The notes: a model not told the origin generated them from the sequence alone. A DNA stretch of 64,000 nucleotides from Plutella xylostella (GCF_932276165.1 NC_063984.1:3293501-3357500); one strand, 5' to 3'. Positions 45,500-57,360 are shown, counted from the stretch's first letter. Made by a program: numbers and translations.

Positions 45500-45712
45500 C
45501 GCTATAGCGGGCCTTTGCATTTTTATTTAATCATCTACAGTATAACAATTAAAAAGTAATGTAACAAAATAAATAAATAAACAAAATGAAATTTATAAGT
45601 GCGTTACTCAATGCACTGACGTCTAGGTGACAGATAGGTATCGGTTCGTTTCATTTATTGTCAAAATGATAACAATATTTTCTTAAATTATTAATGAAAG
45701 AGGTTACGTACA
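45500..45712 (-). promoter_or_regulatory. Region upstream of the - strand ORF
   Basis: On the - strand it contains GACGTCAGTGCATT about 130 bases before the ATG; CAGT within it fits an arthropod initiator and ACGTCA a CRE half site. Speculative. Confidence 0.25.
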
Positions 45713-45715
45713 TCA

Positions 45716-46060
45716 TCATCATCATCAGCCAATAATCATCCACTGCTGGACATAGGCCTCTCCCAAGGAGCGCCACAACACTCGGTCCTCGGCCTTCCTC
45801 ATCCAACCACTACCCGCCACGTCGTCCCACGCTGCGTTTGCCTGTTCGTGGTCTCCACTCGAGAACTCGTCTACCCCAACGGTTATCGGTTCTTCGGCAG
45901 ATATGACCAGCCCACCGCCACTTCAGCTTGCATATTTTGACAGCTATGTCGGTAACCTTAGTCCTCTGACGGATAACCTCATTTCTGATACGATCCATCA
46001 GAGAAACCCCAAGCATAGCTCTCTCCATAGCATAGGTTACGTTCGCTATGATAAAATACA
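45716..46060 (-). pseudogene. RTE-like LINE 3' end, second copy
   Basis: The - strand frame reads AMERAMLGVSLMDRIRNE, then KLKWRWAGHICRRTDNRWG and LEWRPRTGKRS, the C-terminal region of a non-LTR reverse transcriptase, and ends in (GAT)n at 45716-45728. Compared with 13940-14165 it lacks roughly 40 bases around the GRPPARWTDDL region, which breaks the frame. 5'-truncated and dead. Confidence 0.8.
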
Positions 46061-46069
46061 CACAAAAGC

Positions 46070-48100
46070 TATTTAGTAACTATTTTAAATCGGAATAGTA
46101 GATCCTGATATATTACCCCTTACCTAAAAACCTCTTTAACTTAACCAATTTATCAGAACCTATACAAAAAGTTCTACTTTGATGCGTTTATTCACCTCCA
46201 TTGACAATGTCTGTAACAAAAAAGGAGCAGCCCTTAGGCGCAGTTTACCGTTCACACGGCTGGTATATTTTAGTGACGCATCTCATTTCCTACAGAGGGT
46301 TGATTGGCCTGAAACTGTACAAAGTAGCGAGTGTGGCCGCGACACTGCCCACACCAATGACCGACCAACAAGAGAACACCAAAAAAAATTAGTTTGCATA
46401 GTAGTAAGTATATCTATTAGTGATTTTTGAGGAAAAACTGTTACATTAGTTTTCATTTATTTTTATTGTTCTAATAGGTTTAATATATTTAAATGAAAAT
46501 AATACAAAGTTTAGAACAATAATTTGGTTCTCACTCCTTTTGAATTATTAGTAAAATACTAAATACATACTACCTACTCTCCTAACATCAAACACTGTTA
46601 CAAATACAAATAATAAGACGGTAAGTATATGTAAAACAAAAAAAAACTCAAAAATACTCATTAGTACCTTATTGTCTTCATGAGATTTGTGAACTTACTA
46701 ATTTTAATTTAGGTACTCTACCTACCGTACCGATGATTAAAAATTTTCATACAATCTTAAAGGTTCAGTTTGTATAATTAGGTAGTTCAGTTGGTAACAT
46801 AGTGTCTTCTTTATTATTCGTCTTATTAGTTATAATATTATTTATTTTACTAAATTAATCTTTATTTTAATTAATCTTACATAATATTAGTTTACTACCA
46901 GGCATAGGTAGATAGAGTTATAGAAAACTATAACTGATTACCCAAACTTGTAAAACCACTTCTCTTTTCCTGTGTGCGGAGGCTCAACCGCAGTCCCGAA
47001 CATCACTTCCAGATCCCATTCTATTCCACATGCGAAGTGAGCAACTTAACCCCAGAGGTCGCCGACCCCGGGCCAAGGTCGACGCTCTCTTACGATTGAA
47101 CTTTTGCACCTTTTTGCGAACCCATTTGACAAACACCTTTAAAATAGAAAACTTAAGTTTGCATCGATAAAATGATACTGAAAATAAGAAAATAGTTATT
47201 AAAGTATTTTTTTAGACTCAATGTTTCCCACTTTATTTGGCATTTATAGTTGTAAGAATACAATATTGGAGACTGTTGGACATAAGCTATTTTTTAATTT
47301 TAAAAGTACTTATTTATTTATATTATAGTACATAGGTAGGTAATTTTTTTTGCTGTGCATAGTTACTTCAACAGTTAGTTAACCAAGAATCATGGCAAAT
47401 TAATTCAGCAGAAACCAGAAACCAAATAAACTAAACAGAAAACAAACTTTAGCTCAAGTCCCATATTGTCAATTAAAAGTAATTTGAAAAGACAACTCGG
47501 AGATGAAGTTTCCCAGAACAGCTTTTTATCGAATTGGCCTACTTTAGTAAAAGTTCCTATGGTTTTTATTTTATGGAATTGTTTAGGAGTGCACGAAAGA
47601 TGAGTTACTGCAGAACAACATTATATCAGTGGGCTTAAACTTTAAACAACTTTGTTTTACCTACTAAGATAACATTTTTTACACCAGTAATGATATTGTA
47701 CTTGTAAACTGACTGAATCGTACATGCAATCAATCACTACACTCTATTTAACAGGTGTATTAAATAACCACGGAAAACCGAATCCATACGCTGGCCTTTT
47801 TTCACAAATCGTTTAGAAGCAGACAGAAATAGCCACCAGCATTGATCATTATTCACGAGGGACCTCCGCTGATGATACTCGTGGAGTTCCGCCCACCTGG
47901 CTCAGGCACAGGGTGAATACACTGTAACCTCCTGAAATAATACAGGAAATACATGGACGGTCACTAACGACTTACATTCGTTAACTGATTGCGGTCTTTC
48001 ATATAACAAATTGATATAAGATGGTAGCAAAAAAGTATAAAATTGAAATAAGTAATACTATTTTTCAATTATATATTTCATACTATTTTTATTTGCAAAG
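46070..48100. other. Non-coding DNA, nothing recognised
   Basis: AT-rich. Two overlapping frames at 46179-46430 have no motif. A less AT-rich patch at 46970-47095 was not identified. Confidence 0.4.
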
Positions 48101-48154
48101 AAACACATGAAAAGAAATGTATATGAGTTTTGTGTGAAAATAAAATTTTCAACG

Positions 48155-48235
48155 GCTACGGACTACGAGCTACGCCGTCGTAGCGGGAGCCCAAAATTCG
48201 TAGCGCTACGACACGCCTACGAATGTGGCGTAGGC
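48155..48235. repeat. Cluster of CTACG/CGTAG words
   Basis: Eight CTACG or CGTAG words on alternating strands within 80 bases, including CGTAGCGCTACG, a perfect palindrome. It resembles the subterminal part of another palindrome-rich element, but no ends were found. Confidence 0.55.
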
Positions 48236-48335
48236 TTTGAATACTTTCATGATGAAATTTTGTGGAAAGTTTATTGGGATACTGCAGGAGCCTTAGTTTA
48301 CAAAAAATAGTTTCTAACGCTGCTGCGTTACCCAC

Positions 48336-48832
48336 TAGGGCATGCAATACCGGAACTATTTTCAATACCGGTATTGAGTTCCGGTATTGCAACTCAATAC
48401 CGGGATCCCGGTATTAATACCGGTATTAGATTTTCTTGTAATAAATGGCATATATTGTGATTAAAGGTCGTATAGGTCAAAATAAAACGAGAAAAAGCAA
48501 TGAAATTCAGTTTTTTGTAATAGATTTTTACGAGAATTGAGTATTAGTTTAAATTTTACAATATTTTTTTTTTTTACATCCGGTGTCCGTTTACGCATGG
48601 ACAACAGTAGATATCAAACGGCCGAAAACTGCATCAAACGGTTGGAAACAAGTGCGCTTTCACAGTACATAGGAATACTATATCTTAATCGCTTTATTAT
48701 AGCCTAAAAAAGTCCGATTTCGGTATTACTTCAATACCGGTATTAACTTTCAATACCGGTATTGAAAAAAGCGTGAATTTTGCTCCTAATACCGGTATTA
48801 CGAATACCGGTATTGCGGTATTGCATGCCCTA
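48336..48832. mobile_element. hAT-like non-autonomous element with AATACCGGTATT arrays
   Basis: It is flanked by the 8 bp duplication TTACCCAC (48328-48335 and 48833-48840). The ends are perfect inverted repeats TAGGGCATGCAATACCG. Both subterminal regions (48350-48430 and 48720-48820) are packed with the palindrome AATACCGGTATT and half units. The 497 bp element has no ORF. The end sequence is close to that of 31856-32568. Confidence 0.92.
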
Positions 48833-48849
48833 TTACCCACCACTAACTT

Positions 48850-50075
48850 AATTTTTTTGTCATGCTAGAGTGTCTCTATCCTGACCTTCTACGCCGTAAT
48901 TAGAAAATGTAAATACAAAGTCGGGAGTGAAATAAAATTATTAAGTCAATTTCCATCATTTACTGTTTGGTACTTTACAAGAGTGGTACTGCACGTAGAT
49001 GAAGAATGTAATACGGGGTGTAATTCTACACGCGCGCTTGTAAACTTCAGTGATCTGTATCTCTGGAAGCGTGGGAAATGCGGCCCCCCTGCACCCCCCT
49101 CTCTGCACGTGTAACTCAACAAATGAGTAGCGCTGCAGTCCGAGCGACAGTGAAATGTTGCCGCATTGTTGTGTCACTGCTGTCATTTGTTTACAAAGTT
49201 TTGTAGTGCTTTTTGGGACACACGCTTTTATCTATCTTGTACTCGTTGAAATTATCTGAAACTGAAATTAAAAGTTCACAGTAGACAGGGCAAGTTAGAT
49301 TATAGATGGACTGGTAGTAAATGCTTTTAGCACTAGTTCCACCCTTTGAAAGTAATAACTAATTGTATAAAATAGTCCATTTTAAATACTTACATAAATA
49401 AAAAATATACGTTGACCTGCCAACGGGGAAATCCCTGCGAAACTTCTACTAAACGTATAAACTAACGCAATAAACCTAAACAAATCCCTTCAAACCCAAA
49501 AGTTAAACAACTTTTACTTATCTTTATAGATGCGGTTTTCCTCGAAGCCTTTTCTCCAATAAGCTTCCTGTAACTTTTCTCAACCGTCCTGAAGTTGTAA
49601 TAATTAATTAAAGAGTTAGATATAAACGATTCAATTCAATTATCTTATGTAGTGAACCAAATTTGCAGGGTCAATGACCTACGTTGGAGTACGGTTTAAG
49701 GATTGCTTCAGGCATCCCGCGATAACGTGTGGGGGCAATTAAATGTGATTCCAATAACGATAAATTCTTTTGAGAGTTTATTGTTGTTGGGATTTAAATT
49801 ATATTGCATTAGGCAAGTCTTGTATCAGCCATTGAATGTTAAATGTATTGATAGGACTGGAAATAATTGGGGGCTGGATAATATATGTAGGTATTATGTT
49901 ATTAAAAGAAAGGAATCTGCAAATCACAAACCGCAAAACACATTTATTTTCTATGTAGAAAAGAAAAATATTTCCAACAATTTTTTTTATAGAATATAAG
50001 CATACAATCCAATCAACTTAGGTTTGTTTAAACGAAGTAGATTATTTAATGTTATTGTATATTGTAAGTACTAAG
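48850..50075. other. Non-coding DNA, nothing recognised
   Basis: Includes a GC-richer segment at 49020-49160 without a supported frame, and a run of C at 49083-49101. Open frame 49703-49999 has no motif. Confidence 0.4.
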
Positions 50076-50083
50076 TTTAGTTA

Positions 50084-50291
50084 GGCCCGGGTCTCCTATT
50101 TACGCCGTAGGTCGCGTCCAGCGTCACGCCGTAGGCCGCGTCACGATGCTCACTATAGAAATGTACTGATGCGGTCTCCCTCACACGCCGACGTTGGCGC
50201 GTAGACGCCGTAGGTAGGCCGTAGGACGTTGATCGAAACGTTTACGTCAAAGTCGGACGCCGCATAGAGCATAAAATAGGAGACCCAGGCC
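50084..50291. mobile_element. MITE with TTA target duplication, copy B
   Basis: Same ends as 28901-29097 (GGCCCGGGTCTCCTATTT), with TTA at 50081-50083 and 50292-50294. The first 130 bases match copy A closely; the second half differs, which suggests recombination or a variant subfamily. Confidence 0.85.
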
Positions 50292-50299
50292 TTAAGAAC

Positions 50300-52000
50300 C
50301 ATTTGGTGCAGGGAAATATTGCACAACCCTAGCCGCCATTTCTTGCATTCGTGCCATGAATATTTTAATATCCTTAAAAAAACCTGTGTTATGAATTGAA
50401 TTGAGAATGCGATTGTAACTTTTAACAAAAGATTTATATCTGGTGTTTTAGGACATGGTAAACCTTTTATAAATGCATACCTTACTACCTCACTAAATTG
50501 TAAAAATCTGTTTTATATTTTGTGCAGTATTAGTTTCTGCTATTAAAAATTCCATTAGTCTCGATGCCAAAGACCTTAGGAATTATACCAGCCACTAATT
50601 CTGTTAGGAAAATTTATACTCCGTTATATTTCAGTCCCGAAAGCTCCCTAGATACGAATAGTAGGTTAAAGATCAATGAGATTGTGGAAAGAGCAGCTAC
50701 AGGTGAATGAATGAACGAGTCATTCACTCCGGGACCGGGACCTGCCACAACCAATAATGACAAATAATAAATTATCTGAGTTGTAGGCATGGAAGTAATA
50801 AGTACTTACGTTAGTACTTATTACTTCCATGGTTGTTGGTGTTGTACCTTGCTGTCTTTTTCATATTAATAATTGTGATGTTAAAAAATAAAGCTAGGTA
50901 GCTACTTATTTAAATTTTACTTTGAATAGGAGAATTTTAAGTCGTAAGTAGTTACCCGGTTTACTCATTCTAATCATTAGTTGAACACATTTTGGAAAAC
51001 ACATCTGACCAGGAAGGTTTATTAAAAGGCGAGTGTGGGATTTCCTCAGTGCACACTGCACATACATATGTTACATTTCCCTACAATTATATATCAGAAA
51101 AACAATAAAATGTGAAGATCAAGACAGAGTGTACAGAATGACATATTTTGATTAAACCTCCAGAATTTATGCTAAGCCACCTAGGAGTGGATGCCCTCCG
51201 TTCAATTCGGCAATGACCGTTGACCTCTGCCGACCCCGCAGCTTACTGCAACTCTTGGAGAAGTTGAATTTTCTTTAAACCTTAATAGGGCATGGCTTTT
51301 CTTTTAAAAAACGTTCGCATTAAGGAAAACCTTCTTTTTGAACTTGGGTATTAACATCGAGTATACTTAATCTACTATTGTTTGTTTCAAATTTGCCAGG
51401 AAGTACCTGACTTAAATATAAAGGGCCATAGGTATACCTACACAAAATAACGAAATGTTAATGTTGCAGAAGAATTGAAAACACTTCCTAAAGAAAAGTG
51501 TGTTTCCTATTTAGAGTTCCTCGAACTTCGTTATAAGGTATTCCTTGCGCATAACATTAGGTCCTCTTAGTAGGCCTTTTTATTCGAAGGTGCTAGAGGA
51601 GGGATCTAAATATGTAGGACGAACGTGTGCTGTTTTATATTAATGTTTTTGCCATGTAAATAGGTTAAGCAAATAATACTAGAGGTATTGTGTAGGTACA
51701 TGTATGTATAAGGAACCTTTTGGTGTAAACGTCCTTAGATTGTATTGCAGACGAGTAGTTTTTTTGTTTTTTACACGTATACGATTGTCTCCTGTCAATA
51801 GCAAGGGCTTTGAATAAAGAACAGCCATCCTCGTTTTCCGCCCCGCATCCCGCATCGCAGAGCCATGCCGCACTAATGGACCTACTGCATCGACAAAGGT
51901 AAACATTCGGGGAACTATAATTAAATATCTACGAACCGTCACAAGAAAGATGAAAATGGGCAACTTATATTTAAAAAGACTTGAAAGGATGATACATTAT
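50300..52000. other. Non-coding DNA with one perfect hairpin
   Basis: No gene supported. A 44-base perfect hairpin is at 50788-50831. The remainder is AT-rich. Confidence 0.4.
50788..50831. repeat. Perfect 19 bp hairpin with 6-base loop
   Basis: Arms CATGGAAGTAATAAGTACT and its exact complement, loop TACGTT. No flanking element was recognised. Confidence 0.85.
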
Positions 52001-52009
52001 GTACAGGCA

Positions 52010-52145
52010 GGACAAAGTAAAAGTAAAGTAAAAGTAAAAGTAAAAATGTTTATTTCCTTTAAAAATATACAAGAGATGGTGAATGTACTGACCCCCACAC
52101 TAGGCAATGCCTGTCCCGTGGAGGATAGAGATAATAATTAACCCA
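52010..52145 (-). mobile_element. Probable LINE 3' end, reversed, with (ACTTT)n tail
   Basis: AAAGTAAAAGTAAAGT repeats at 52015-52045 followed by AATGTTTATTTCC read on the - strand as AATAAACATT plus a simple repeat tail. The body continues for about 100 bases only. Confidence 0.45.
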
Positions 52146-52261
52146 TTTAAATACGGCTTTACAAGAACATAAAACATAAAACAAAGAAAACGATATTTGT
52201 CTTTCTTTACAAAGGTTTATATATACCTACCTATATATTGTACATACTTCTATGTACAATA

Positions 52262-52528
52262 TACAGGGTGTTGCAAAAAGGGTATACTAAGCCGAAACCT
52301 ACATGTGCAGCATGGTATATCTAAGCCTGAAACTGAAATCAGAATTTGGAAATTCGCGAAAAAAATGTTTTTTTTCCATAGTAAAAGTCACGTGACTAAC
52401 AAAGTTTCTATGAAAAAAAATTATTTTTTTTCGCGAATTTTGAAATTCTGTTTTCAGTTTCGGGCTTAGATATAACATGCTGCACATGTAGGTTTCGGCT
52501 TAATATACCCTTTTTGCAACACCTTGTA
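52262..52528. mobile_element. CAGGGTGTTGC foldback element, intact copy
   Basis: Ends TACAGGGTGTTGCAAAAAGG and its complement, with TA at each side. Both arms are about 115 bases and nearly complementary throughout (AAGCCGAAACCTACATGTGC; its inverse near 52480). The centre contains AAAGTCACGTGACTAAC. No ORF. Confidence 0.9.
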
Positions 52529-52750
52529 TAGGTAGGTACTATATTATTCTTCTGCGCGTTGCTGCACCTTTTTAATAATGCAAATCTTCATAAGTCAGCG
52601 TGCAGTACAAAAAAATACTTTTATCGCCCTTAAAATTGCGAATTCTAATAAAAGATTTTAACGACTGATGTCCCCAATATTTAAGATTCCATCAGGATGT
52701 TGACGTTTATAAATAATGAATCGTGCGCCCGTCGTTCGAAACTTTCCGAT

Positions 52751-52776
52751 AGAATGTGCGTCGCCGCCGGCGGCGG
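52751..52776. repeat. (GGC)n microsatellite
   Basis: About eight GGC/CGG triplets beside CGTCGCCGCC. One of five such runs in the window. Confidence 0.75.
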
Positions 52777-52799
52777 CGGCGGCGGCTCCAGAAACTCAT

Positions 52800-53450
52800 C
52801 CAAAGATAATTAACCTCGTAATGTGCTACCGGTATCATTTCCATTGCAAATTTCTGTCTAAAAGAGTGTTGTTTAATACATACACGGTTAAAAAAATCTT
52901 TATTAAAAACTTCGAGATTCCTATGCGGAACGTGTGTACTTGAAGTATGATGTTTTTTATTAATTACGAATTAATAATATTACTTACGAAAATAAAATGC
53001 GTGTACTCACTTTAACTATCCATCATTATACAGGAACGTATCTTACCGTATTCCGATTTGCATGAAATTTCTCAGATTGCAGAAAGAACTGCACTCCAGT
53101 TGAGGCGTGCTTCCCCGCCTTTAGCGATGAGATGAAGTGTCGAGATCCAATAGATCCTCTTTGATGACGCTGATGAAGTCAAGAGCAAAACTGTTAGCCC
53201 GGAAATAGCATCCGGGCGGCATCGATGGCTGACAGTAATTATAGAGCTAGTCTCTAAGTAAATAAATACTTTGCCGCGTCGACGTAAATACTAAAGTTCT
53301 ACGCAATATGAGAAAAACAGTTTTTAATTAAGTAGAGTAGAAATGCACAGTAGGTACTCTAAGTATCTACTTAAAGTTAATAAATAGGTATAAAGAGATC
53401 TTGGGAAAGCTTGAGTTTCTAAATGTTATTTAAATAGTCTATCAAGCAAA
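52800..53450. other. Non-coding DNA, nothing recognised
   Basis: No supported feature. Confidence 0.4.
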
Positions 53451-53457
53451 GTTGGTA

Positions 53458-54274
53458 GGGTAACGTAACGTACCTAGGGACATTTTCGACTACCCCAACT
53501 TTGAATGAAGCTATCGCAGCGTACAACTAAGATATTAATGTGATTTTTTCTTTATTCGGTAGGATATATAATCTATTATCACTAGTATTAGTGCAGGAGC
53601 TTTGGTGTGGCCAGATTTTATTAAATTAAGATAAAAGTAAAAATGCTTGTTTTGACCCAAGGTACGTTACACGTTTGTACCTTGGGACACTGTATCCTAT
53701 GGCTTTGTACTATGGAAAATGCTAACTTCTAAATAACGCCTTATATCTCTGTTCTTATTGATTGACTGCATCTCTCTTCTGTCCAGTTTCACTCTGCCAC
53801 TAATCAGAACAGAGATATAAGGCGTTATTTAGAAGTTTGCATTTTCCATAGTACAAAGCCATAGGAAACAGTGTCCCAAGATACAAATTTAATCGTGTCC
53901 CAAGGTACAAATAAGCAATATTTAACCAAAAAATCAGTATCTTTATGTTTATGTTAGCAATCTTTCAGTTAATTGCCGTGTCATAAAAATGAAATAACTG
54001 AAAATATGTACTTGATATCCATGTTTCAATTTTGAGCATGCCTCAATGAGATAAAGTAACTCAAAAAACTATATAAAATTTACTTTTGACTCAAAAAAAC
54101 TTTATGTTGTCTTCACCTCACACTCGATGCCGGTATGGTCACGAGACTCACTAGTTTTGCTAAGCGAGTTAAATACTACGCATAGGGTAGAGTTATAATG
54201 TGTTAAATTTGCCGGTTTTTAAAATATAATCATTGTCCCGAGGTACAAGCGTCCCAAGGTACGTTACGTGACCC
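53458..54274 (-). mobile_element. 817 bp non-autonomous element with TA duplication, copy B
   Basis: Reverse-complement copy of 29254-30071, flanked by TA at 53456-53457 and 54275-54276. It keeps the inner palindrome (about 53670-53900). Length differs from copy A by one base and substitutions are few. Confidence 0.9.
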
Positions 54275-54570
54275 TACGGTTTCTGTAAGTACCTACATAA
54301 TTTTAATATTTACACGTAACATATTATTTACTTCTTTAAACCATACCCGATCTAAATTAGGTTCATTCGTCAAAACATATAAAACCGTCATCACATCATG
54401 TACTGAAAAATATTATTTAATATTATGCTCACTAGAGTATCTATACTTAATTAGGTTGTGATCATGCTATAAATTTCCTAGCAGTCGATTGAGCTAAAAT
54501 TAACGTCTCTGTCAATATTTATTTGGTTTAATAAAATAAATCGGTTTCTTTGAAAAACATCCGTAAACCG

Positions 54571-54574
54571 CGAC

Positions 54575-54605
<31 letters not shown>

Positions 54606-54628
54606 AGCGGGGCGGCGCGGCGGCGCCA
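54571..54628. repeat. (GGC)n microsatellite, longest of the window
   Basis: At least eleven GGC triplets and then GGAGCGGGGCGGCGCGGC. CpG-dense. Could mark a promoter, but no transcript feature is visible. Confidence 0.8.
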
Positions 54629-54639
54629 GGTATTATAAT

Positions 54640-55205
54640 ATCATCCTTAAATCCCTGAACATTTTGTAAACACCGTCAGCGGAAACCGAGTGTTTTTTAA
54701 TGATACTTGTTATTCAATATTAAGTCACTGTCCTTTGTACATTGTACGTATATAATTTTGAATCATACGGCTTAGTGTGAAATGAGAAGCCTTTAATTAT
54801 GTCACTGAAGATTAGGGTTCCGATACACAGTCCGGTCTTAATTCTGTCCGCTTTCTTATTTTATTCCTAGTAAGGCGATAGCGACTTTTCAATTTAATTT
54901 TGCAAGTTATAAGTTTCTAAGATTATTTGTGTCTTTATGGGGCTCTGAAACTTTAGTAGACCTATAATGGGCTGAAGCCAACAACGATCAATCTATGAAG
55001 TGAAACAATAATAAGCCTCGTCCACATAAGGTTGAGACTATGGAATAACCTGCGTATTTATAGTGCCTAATAATTTCCACTTGGACTCAGATCAAAGTCA
55101 TAGTTTATGGTTTTTACAAATAAACAACAGTCCTATTATCCAGCGCATTAAAAGCAGTTAAAAGAATCAAGGCAAAGTCTTCAATTTTGGCCTTCCGTAT
55201 TGACC
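54640..55205. other. Non-coding DNA, nothing recognised
   Basis: AT-rich, no supported feature. Confidence 0.4.
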
Positions 55206-55215
55206 TAGAGGTGTC

Positions 55216-55995
55216 AAAAACCGACTTCAAAAAACCACTAAAATGTAAGAAATAATTTAAGGTTTACACAAATTCTACTCGTATGAGACAGTACAAATAT
55301 ACCTAAGCAGGAACTGTTCTTTTTTGATGTTGGTGCGGTGACAAAGTAATCTGAAGAAATATGGCACCAACTTCAAAAAAGAACAGTTCCTGCTTAGGTA
55401 TATTTGTACTGTCTCATACGAGTAGAATTTGTGTAAACCTTAAATTATTTCTTACATTTTAGTGGTTTTTTGAAGTCGGTTTTTTAATTTTTTTAATTAT
55501 TATTTTATTTAATAGTTTTTAGTTTATTTGTAATAATTTTCAATCAAAAGTAAGGTGCAAATGATACCAAAATGTCCTACTAATCAATACGAATCATTCA
55601 AGCCTAAACACGAAGTAGTTGCTATATACCGTTGGGGAGTTCCCCTGACTGCCTTCCGTTTCCATCATCAGATCAGCTCAAGGTCACCATCATATTTTTT
55701 TGTTATAAGAACTATATTTACGTTCTTAATTTCATTAGAATCGGTTAATATGTGCCCAAAATTGAAATTCATACCCTGTTTTTACCCCTTTACCCACCCT
55801 TGGGGGTGAGATAAAATTCTGAAAAAAAAATGGGACCACCTGGAAGCTCAACCCAATACAAAAAAAAAAGAATTTTCAAAATCGGTTCATAAACGGCGGA
55901 GTAATCGGTGAACATACATAAAAAAAAATATAAAAAAAAAAAAAAAAAAGATCCCGACGAATTGAGAACCTCCTCCTTTTTTTGAAGTCGGTTAA
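55216..55995. mobile_element. Element with ACCGACTTCAAAAAA ends and a perfect 112 bp foldback
   Basis: Arms 55216-55327 and 55373-55484 are exact reverse complements as read, with a 45-base loop. After the second arm come about 500 bases ending in an A-rich run (55918-55950) and TTTGAAGTCGGTTAAAAA, which repeats the end motif of the arms. GAAGTCGGTT-type ends are common in moth genomes. No coding content. Confidence 0.75.
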
Positions 55996-55999
55996 AAAT

Positions 56000-57170
56000 A
56001 ATAACGATATCGTTGTAATTGATAGCCGTTATTTACAATCGGTTTTATTATGAACGGTTCTTCAGCTGTCTGCTAGGTGACCTTAATGGAACATGAGATG
56101 AGCTGTTTATAGCTCATGCGGAGAACCTCTACTATCGGTTTAAGGTGAGCGAACCAGAACAAGTGTAACAATAATAAAAATCATAACAAATCCAAAATTA
56201 ATAATAACATTATTAACTGATAAAATACTGAGTTTCTGACAAATAAGTTCAAATACTATAATTTGAAGACCCACAGTACTTAGAGTATGACGGGATACAT
56301 TCCCAGTTTATTAAAATAAAATACAGCAAATTCTCCTCGACAAAGACCTGTCCCAAATAGCGCAACCACTACGACCACGGTCTCGCCCATCTTACCGCTA
56401 CCTGTCTACGACCGTCGATCCAGGCTAGGGAATAAGAATCTTCACACAGAAAATATATCCTGTAATCTGTATACTTAATCGAATCATGAAACTTTTAAAA
56501 TAGCTTCCATTCCGCACGATCCGCGGCCGTAACCTTTGCGGGGCTCGCCTACACGAGCGAACCGCCAGTCGGGTGACTACAGTTACGCAAGTCCACTCCG
56601 ATCGATGCACCGCGAGCCACCGACTAGCTTGTTCTGGGAACTTCCACTGGTTACGTGGCGACTCAGCTCAAGACCCCGTTGCGTAATCATAAGCATCGAT
56701 CCACAGGTACGATTCGCAACGAGGTAGGTATACTGCGTTGCGTAACAAAGGAAACCAATCAAAATGCACGATTGCTTTTTTCATTCCAGACAGAGTTCCC
56801 CTCAAAGTAAACGTCGTTCAAGATCGTTCACCTCCACGGCGCCGACGATTTCTGGATCCAACCGTTTTTATGGGAAGTACTTTGTCGAAAATCATTAAAA
56901 ACAAATATATCACCGCGATGCTCCTTACAAACGGCTGATGAAAGCGCGGTCGAGTGAAAGTGGGAAGGAATTTGGCCCAAAATGTTTCCTCAAGTAATGA
57001 TAAAAATGCATTTTATTTATAGTATTACCGTAACAGTGAAGAACGCAATGCAAGGTAAGTACTTATATTGAATTTTTTATTAAATGTGTAGCATTTGGGA
57101 ATTTTATTTTTATGCTAATGCAATTTGAGACTACAATGCTGCATAGATGATTGTCCTATTATGTATAATT
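56000..57170. other. Non-coding DNA with a GC-richer block
   Basis: The segment 56480-56720 is less AT-rich and contains CCACAGGTACGATT, a possible donor. No conserved frame was recognised. The - strand of 56335-56430 has a style like a non-LTR 3' end. Neither is firm. Confidence 0.35.
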
Positions 57171-57184
57171 ATTATTACGAATAA

Positions 57185-57360
57185 TTTTTATAAGGTTTTG
57201 ACTAAGCTCATCAATCTGAACAACTTTAATTCTATGACTTTTGATAATTCATAAAAAAATTACCTTGTCCCCATACCAAACCATAGTAAAAGTTCTATGG
57301 AATAGCAAAATTTTTAATCGCCGGTTTTCAATATTTCGCTTTCTTAGTATACCCTAAATT
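57185..57360. mobile_element. Decayed relic of the CAGGGTGTTGC family
   Basis: TCTGAACAACTTTAATTCTA, ACCATAGTAAAAGTTCTATG and TTTCTTAGTATACCCTAA parallel the copies at 21275 and 52262. Outer ends are lost. Confidence 0.5.

Noticed and set aside
56425..56938. Possible exons in a GC-richer block
   Set aside because: No frame shows a recognised domain and no consistent splice pair was found; kept only as an unassigned region.
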